In this document: one piece after another, positions 59,780 through 64,000 of the stretch
How positions within the stretch are numbered: position 1 is the first letter of the stretch
How the letters are laid out: each line of letters begins with the position of its first letter
Assembly: GCA_025451235.1 (NCBI GenBank)
Contig: JANWKT010000017.1
Span: 62,001 to 126,000 of the forward strand
Direction of reading: 5' to 3'
DNA length: 64,000 nt
Origin: Flavobacteriales bacterium
GTDB taxonomy: Bacteria > Bacteroidota > Bacteroidia > CAIKAF01
Translations under genes and position numbers: made by a program
The notes under the pieces: generated by a model
Told to the model about the DNA's origin: nothing
Database searches by the model: none
What the model saw: only the letters and a program-made list of their open reading frames with translations

Positions 59780-61528
59780 ATGGGCCTTTTACTCGATATA
59801 CAACATTTGTCCACCTCCTTCAAAAATGAGGAAAGAGAATTTGTTGCCGTAGATGATATTTCCTTTTCGCTCAACCAGGGTGAAACCATTGCCATTGTAG
59901 GGGAGTCAGGATCCGGTAAATCGGTTACCTCCCTGTCCATTATGCGCCTGTTGAATGAAAAGAGTTCCAGGATCTCTGGTAATATTCTGTTTAGCCGGAA
60001 CGGCCATACAACGGATCTTTTGAAATTACCCGAACGGGGAATTCGGCGTTTTCGTGGAAAAGAAATTTCCATGATTTTCCAGGAGCCTATGACCTCATTG
60101 AACCCAGTATTGAAATGCGGTGAACAGGTATCGGAGAGTTTAAGATTACACCTGGGAATGAGCAGGCAAAAGGCCAAAGAAAAAACGATTGCTTTGTTTG
60201 AAAAAGTAAAGTTACCAAGGCCGGAACATATCTATCATTCCTATCCACACCAATTAAGCGGTGGGCAAAAGCAGAGAATTATGATCGCCATGGCCATTAG
60301 CTGTAATCCTTCCTTGTTGATTGCAGATGAGCCTACCACAGCACTGGATGTTACCGTTCAAAAAAACATACTTGAATTGCTGAAAGAGATACAAGAGGAA
60401 TATAAAATGAGTATGATATTCATCACTCATGACCTAGGTATTGTATCGGAACTGGCACATCAGGTAGCTATCATGTATAAAGGAAAAATCGTGGAAGCCG
60501 GTAAAGTAAAAGATATATTTTCGGCACCTCAACATCCTTACACAAAAGGGTTGTTAGCTTGCAAACCTAACCTGGAGGTGAGATGGAAGTCCTTGCCTAC
60601 CATTCATGATTTTATGAAGGAAGATGAAAAGGGTGGCTTTTCTTCCACAGGTCGTTCATTTTCCATTCAGGATAAAAGCCTCATTGAGGATACAACAGAA
60701 AGAGAAAAAAGGCTGGAGGATCTATATAAAAAAGAGCCCCTTCTGACCATAAAAAATATCCATAAAACATTTTCCATCAGGGGCCGGGGATGGGGACTTT
60801 CTTCTACCAAAATACATGCGGTAGATGATGTAAGTTTTTCTGTTTATCCAGGGGAAACGTTGGGGTTGGTAGGAGAAAGTGGATGTGGAAAATCCACCCT
60901 GGGAAAGATCATTCTCCGTTTATTAGAACCCAATTCAGGCGAAATTGAATACGGGGGTAGGAACCTGCGGAATTTAGGAACAAAAGACATGCGGCTGATG
61001 AGAAAAAAGATGCAGGTAATATTCCAGGACCCCTATTCCTCGTTAAACCCCATTAAAAGGATCGGAGAGGCCATATCAGAGCCAATGATGGTACACAAGA
61101 TATACCCATCTAAAAATGCCTGTAAAAACGCTACTATTGAGCTTTTGGAAAAAGTAGGACTAAAGCCGGAACATTATCATTGCTATCCTCATGAATTCAG
61201 TGGAGGCCAACGCCAACGGATTGTTATTGCCAGGGCACTTTCGGTGCAGCCTGAGTTTATTGTTTGTGACGAATGTGTTTCTGCTCTTGATGTGAGTGTC
61301 CAGGCTCAGATCATCAATCTGCTTCAGGAGCTGAAAAAACAGCATGGGTTTTCCTATATTTTCATTTCACATGACCTGGGAGTAGTAAAATACTTCAGCG
61401 ATCGGATAGCCGTGATGCATCAGGGTAAAATTGTAGAGATCGGAGAGGCAGACCAGGTTTACCATTCTCCAGCATCGGAATATACACGCCTACTTATTGA
61501 TGCCATCCCTAAATTGGTGGCCGTTTAA
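59780..61528 (+). CDS. ABC transporter ATP-binding protein, two fused dipeptide/oligopeptide ATPases (DppD-DppF-like)
   Basis: The 582-aa protein holds two ABC cassettes in tandem: Walker A GESGSGKS, signature LSGGQ and Walker B LLIADEPT in the first half (about 1-260), and [13 protein letters not shown] and [12 protein letters not shown] in the second half (about 335-582). It resembles the peptide/nickel importer ATPases DppD/DppF or the fused YejF-type protein. The second Walker B has Cys-Asp-Glu-Cys instead of the usual ADEP. No permease or binding protein lies nearby. I placed the start at 59780 ([10 protein letters not shown]); an upstream in-frame ATG would overlap the lipoprotein. Confidence 0.93.
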   Translation: MGLLLDIQHLSTSFKNEEREFVAVDDISFSLNQGETIAIVGESGSGKSVTSLSIMRLLNEKSSRISGNILFSRNGHTTDLLKLPERGIRRFRGKEISMIFQEPMTSLNPVLKCGEQVSESLRLHLGMSRQKAKEKTIALFEKVKLPRPEHIYHSYPHQLSGGQKQRIMIAMAISCNPSLLIADEPTTALDVTVQKNILELLKEIQEEYKMSMIFITHDLGIVSELAHQVAIMYKGKIVEAGKVKDIFSAPQHPYTKGLLACKPNLEVRWKSLPTIHDFMKEDEKGGFSSTGRSFSIQDKSLIEDTTEREKRLEDLYKKEPLLTIKNIHKTFSIRGRGWGLSSTKIHAVDDVSFSVYPGETLGLVGESGCGKSTLGKIILRLLEPNSGEIEYGGRNLRNLGTKDMRLMRKKMQVIFQDPYSSLNPIKRIGEAISEPMMVHKIYPSKNACKNATIELLEKVGLKPEHYHCYPHEFSGGQRQRIVIARALSVQPEFIVCDECVSALDVSVQAQIINLLQELKKQHGFSYIFISHDLGVVKYFSDRIAVMHQGKIVEIGEADQVYHSPASEYTRLLIDAIPKLVAV

Positions 61529-61538
61529 TTTTTTGAAC

Positions 61539-61546
61539 TATTTTTG
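61539..61546 (+). promoter_or_regulatory. -7 box TATTTTTG of the gene at 61567
   Basis: TATTTTTG lies 20 bases before ATG at 61567, giving a leader of about 15 bases. Confidence 0.45.
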
Positions 61547-61566
61547 CATACTCTTTCTTATCAATC

Positions 61567-62052
61567 ATGAATAAACTAATTATATTTTTTGCTGCATTCG
61601 CTTTCTTCTCCTGCGGTTCAGGAAAAAACACTCCTGAGGAAAATAAAAAAAATGACACCACTTCGGCACAAGTGAATCCTCCGGTTGATAAAAGCTATCT
61701 AAAGAAAAGGCCGGAAGAATTTAAAGAATTCTTTATGCTGAACAGTGTAACAGCTTTTAAAGGTAAAGTAGCTACTAAGAAAGATGTCGCCAGCGGAGAC
61801 GCTGTTTTCAATATGGATAGCAAAGGAGATACTTCTCATAAAGCATTGAATATCCGTATTCCTTTTTTTGCTTTTCTCATTCAAAAAAACAATCAGCCCC
61901 CAAAATTTGTAGCTATTATGCAAGCAGAAGTATTAAGGGGGGATACGATCATGGGATATAAAGAAGCCAATGGGCTTTTTGGAATATGTAATCCCAAGGA
62001 GCTTGAATATTTTGAGTCCCAAAAAAGCTTAATCTTTAACCCGGGTAAATAA
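61567..62052 (+). CDS. lipoprotein of unknown function (161 aa)
   Basis: The lipobox is AFFSC (Cys16), with a charged, low-complexity linker (KNTPEENKKNDTTSAQV) and a compact beta-like domain (FFAFLIQKNNQPPKFVAIMQAEVL). No family is recognised. It is convergent with purN, with only six bases between the stops, and has its own promoter. Confidence 0.78.
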   Translation: MNKLIIFFAAFAFFSCGSGKNTPEENKKNDTTSAQVNPPVDKSYLKKRPEEFKEFFMLNSVTAFKGKVATKKDVASGDAVFNMDSKGDTSHKALNIRIPFFAFLIQKNNQPPKFVAIMQAEVLRGDTIMGYKEANGLFGICNPKELEYFESQKSLIFNPGK

Positions 62053-62058
62053 TATTTT

Positions 62059-62631
62059 TTATCCTTCAATCCATTTTTCAATTACTTCCGGATAATGCTG
62101 ATGTTCTAATAACTGAACTTTCTCAGCGATGGAGAAAGGTGTTTCTTCTCCCGTAAGGGGGGTTATATATTGGGCCAGAAATTTTCCTTCATCATAATTT
62201 TCATTGACCAAATGAATGGTTATTCCAGTCTCTTTTTCTCCGGCTTCCTTGATCGCCTGATGAACATTCATTCCATACATTCCCTTTCCACCGAATTTGG
62301 GCAATAAGGCCGGATGAACGTTTACTATCCGATGATGATATGCCTGAATAAGATCGGGGGGCATCAGCCATAAAAATCCTGCCAGTACAATATGGGTGAT
62401 CCCTTCCTTTTCCAGTTTGTTCAATACCTCTCTGGACCCATAGAGGTCATTTCTGGAAAACAGATATACCGGAATTTTATAGCTTTTCCCAACTTCTATA
62501 ACCCCAGAATCGGGCTTATTGGTACAAACCAAGCCTACTTTAATGTGAGGATGATCTTTAAAATATTGGGCGATTTTTTCGGCATTGCTCCCTTTTCCGG
62601 TAGCAAAAATGGCTATTCGGGCATCTTTCAT
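62059..62631 (-). CDS. purN: phosphoribosylglycinamide formyltransferase
   Basis: This enzyme passes a formyl group from 10-formyltetrahydrofolate to glycinamide ribonucleotide in purine synthesis. Catalytic residues are Asn104 and His106 (NVHPALLP) and Asp147 (NENYDEGK). The phosphate loop is TGKGSNAEK. The 190-aa length is standard. A TATCTTTG box lies eight bases before the ATG at 62631. Confidence 0.95.
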   Translation of the reverse strand: MKDARIAIFATGKGSNAEKIAQYFKDHPHIKVGLVCTNKPDSGVIEVGKSYKIPVYLFSRNDLYGSREVLNKLEKEGITHIVLAGFLWLMPPDLIQAYHHRIVNVHPALLPKFGGKGMYGMNVHQAIKEAGEKETGITIHLVNENYDEGKFLAQYITPLTGEETPFSIAEKVQLLEHQHYPEVIEKWIEG

Positions 62632-62639
62632 TCAGGACT

Positions 62640-62647
62640 CAAAGATA
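62640..62647 (-). promoter_or_regulatory. -7 box TATCTTTG of purN
   Basis: On the minus strand TATCTTTG lies eight bases before the ATG at 62631. Confidence 0.5.
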
Positions 62648-62686
62648 GTTTTTTGGCCAATTATTTGGCTGCTTTACAAAATCCCC

Positions 62687-62694
62687 TACTTTTG
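62687..62694 (+). promoter_or_regulatory. promoter of the 59-residue membrane protein gene (TTTG-N19-TACTTTTG)
   Basis: The -33 TTTG is at 62664-62667 and the -7 box TACTTTTG at 62687-62694, with ideal spacing. The ATG follows at 62712. Confidence 0.65.
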
Positions 62695-62711
62695 TTTTAA
62701 ATTCTTTTACT

Positions 62712-62891
62712 ATGGATTGGCTATTCAGACCTATTGGAGACTTTTTTGTTTGGACCTTTAAGATCATTTCAGGATTGAACTGGAAGGCAGACCTGTTCAT
62801 TATTTTTGCCACTGCAGCCCTGATGTTATATTGGTTCCAGCAAACCTGGAAACACAGGAAAAACGACAAAGGACTTTTCAAGAAACAATAA
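62712..62891 (+). CDS. 59-residue single-helix membrane protein
   Basis: The short gene encodes an amphipathic start (MDWLFRPIGDFFVWTFKII), a membrane helix (LFIIFATAALMLYWF) and a basic tail (KHRKNDKGLFKKQ). It is reminiscent of small conserved membrane proteins of Bacteroidota (for example DUF6341), but the match is not certain. A consensus promoter precedes it. It is divergent from purN. Confidence 0.75.
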   Translation: MDWLFRPIGDFFVWTFKIISGLNWKADLFIIFATAALMLYWFQQTWKHRKNDKGLFKKQ

Positions 62892-63034
62892 TATTCATCG
62901 ATTTTTATTTTCCCATCCTGTTGTATTATATAGCGGGGTGGGTTTTTTATTCCCACTCCAATTTGCGCTTAGGTGTTAGTCTTATTTTATTGGAAGGATA
63001 ATGATTTATTAGTATTGGGTATTTTTCTTTTTCA

Positions 63035-63042
63035 TATATTTG
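63035..63042 (+). promoter_or_regulatory. promoter of the PhoD-like gene (TTG-N17-TATATTTG)
   Basis: TATATTTG ends four bases before the ATG at 63047, with a TTG at 63015-63017 as a possible -33. A leaderless mRNA is predicted. Confidence 0.55.
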
Positions 63043-63046
63043 ATAC

Positions 63047-64000
63047 ATGGTCACCAGGAAAGGGGTTCTAGTGCTTTGTATATTGCTGTTGCAGGGGTGG
63101 ACCCTTCTGCAGGCACAAATCACTTATCCTCCCAGGATATTCGGAGACAGCATCCATGCTCCTTTTTATCATGGAGTGGCTTCGGGAGACCCTTTATCCA
63201 ATGCGGTTATTATTTGGACCAGGATCACCCCTGCGCCCAGCGATTTTACTCCATTAACCGTAAATTATCAGGTATCTTCTGATTCCCTTTTTGGATCCAT
63301 CGTTGCAAGTGGATCGGTAACCACCGATAGTTCCTACGACTGGACCATTAAAAAGGACATTACCGGCCTATCACCTAACAGTATTTATTATTATCGATTC
63401 GACAATGGTTTAGGAAGCTATAGCCTCAGAGGCAGAACACGAACGGCTCCAAGCGGGAGTATTTCGGACCTAAAATTCGCCGTTTTTTCCTGCAGCAGTA
63501 TTTTTTCGGGGTATTTCAACTCTTATGCAAGGGTGGCTGAAAAGGCCGATAGCCTAAATGCCGCCATTCATTTGGGAGATTATATTTATGATTTTGTGGA
63601 TGCAGAAGAACAGGTAAGGGTTCCTGTCCCTTATCCGGGCGATCCGGTTACACTCACTGAATGGAGGGGCAGACAAGCTTATTATTTGCTGGATCCGGAC
63701 CTGCGAGCTGCCAAGGCTTCGCTACCATGGATCTGCTTATGGGATAACCATGACCAGGATTGCGGGGGCTCCATACAATGCCCTTTTGGCCCGGGTACTG
63801 AAGCCTTCCTGGAATGGGTTCCGGTTCGGGTACCAGATACCCTCAATCCACTTGAGATCTTCCGCACCTTGTCTTATGGAGATCTGGCGGATATTATTAT
63901 TGCGGATGTACTCATGTTTAGGCATATTGATACACTGCCCAATGGAGAATATAATATGCTGGGGACCTCTCAATTTCTTTGGATACAACAACAGCTCCAA
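63047..64000 (+). CDS. PhoD-like alkaline phosphatase, C-terminus cut by window edge
   Basis: The reading frame is open for 318 codons to the window edge. The signal peptide ends LLQAQ. The N-terminal beta domain is typical of PhoD (HGVASGDPLSNAVIIWTRITP), followed by the metallophosphatase core with GDYIYD and WDNHDQD, in place of the more common WDDHD. PhoD enzymes are secreted phosphodi-/monoesterases that use Fe and Ca and help scavenge phosphate. The C-terminal half lies outside the window. Confidence 0.88.
   Translation, partial: MVTRKGVLVLCILLLQGWTLLQAQITYPPRIFGDSIHAPFYHGVASGDPLSNAVIIWTRITPAPSDFTPLTVNYQVSSDSLFGSIVASGSVTTDSSYDWTIKKDITGLSPNSIYYYRFDNGLGSYSLRGRTRTAPSGSISDLKFAVFSCSSIFSGYFNSYARVAEKADSLNAAIHLGDYIYDFVDAEEQVRVPVPYPGDPVTLTEWRGRQAYYLLDPDLRAAKASLPWICLWDNHDQDCGGSIQCPFGPGTEAFLEWVPVRVPDTLNPLEIFRTLSYGDLADIIIADVLMFRHIDTLPNGEYNMLGTSQFLWIQQQLQ

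Noticed and set aside
1-64000. tRNA or rRNA genes
   Set aside because: I saw no cloverleaf-type segment with a T-loop motif outside coding sequence and no rRNA-like stretch.

Overview
The window is a piece of chromosome from a member of the Bacteroidota, probably a Chitinophagales/Saprospirales/Sphingobacteriales-like lineage; the order cannot be fixed from the sequence alone. The evidence is a PorP/SprF protein of the type IX secretion system (T9SS), three proteins with T9SS-type C-terminal sorting domains, many SPI and lipoprotein signals, OMP_b-brl/CarboxypepD_reg outer-membrane proteins, DUF5686, DUF6702 and DUF4272 proteins, an RprXY-like two-component pair, and -7 promoter boxes of the Bacteroidota type TAnnTTTG. 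Base composition is moderately AT-rich. I saw no rRNA, tRNA, CRISPR array, prophage or insertion-sequence transposase.

Layout. 1-2147: truncated OmpA/PD40 lipoprotein-like gene and porP (T9SS/gliding). 2328-7238: unknown secreted protein, AraC regulator, small membrane proteins, a secreted thioredoxin and deoC. 7509-13514: TonB-like outer-membrane barrel, GH92 glycosidase, small TPR-like protein. 13582-20644: a 2236-residue secreted beta-helix adhesin with four 73-residue repeats and a T9SS tail, preceded by a 104-residue secreted partner. 20855-24750: two-component system and a T9SS protein. 25074-29697: lipoprotein, lipocalin-like protein, ALDH8A1-like dehydrogenase and gamma-glutamyltransferase, the last carrying a long palindrome at its 5' end. 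29707-35025: barrel protein, a 47-residue lipoprotein, tatA, gatA, a LysM lytic transglycosylase and a pseudouridine synthase. 35038-39554: caspase-TPR protein and a three-gene unit with tandem paralogues. 39833-42698: a methyltransferase resembling sphingolipid C9-methyltransferases, a flavin oxidoreductase and a lipoprotein. 42708-50486: DUF5686 barrel, lipoprotein, MORN protein, MerR regulator, DUF2079/GT2 pair and scoB. 50596-54738: DUF4272 lipoprotein, a GbsR/MarR regulator with two small membrane proteins sharing one operator sequence, a T9SS protein and a tail-collar-like protein. 54904-64000: M1 peptidase, HupE/UreJ-like protein, DUF6702, exonuclease, lipoproteins, dipeptide-type ABC ATPase, purN, a 59-residue membrane protein and a truncated PhoD-like phosphatase.

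Most of the content is envelope and secretion biology plus housekeeping. The signals that ordinary annotation would miss are non-coding: (i) -7 boxes lying only 3-8 bases before the start codon at about a dozen genes, implying leaderless or nearly leaderless mRNAs; (ii) a 26-base operator with identical arms and spacing in front of the GbsR-type regulator and in front of its two membrane-protein neighbours; (iii) several palindromic repeat elements, including one of 118 bases that runs into the start of the gamma-glutamyltransferase gene. Several starts were moved from the longest possible reading frame on the basis of promoter position and signal peptides, and four genes were added that are short or cut by the window edge.
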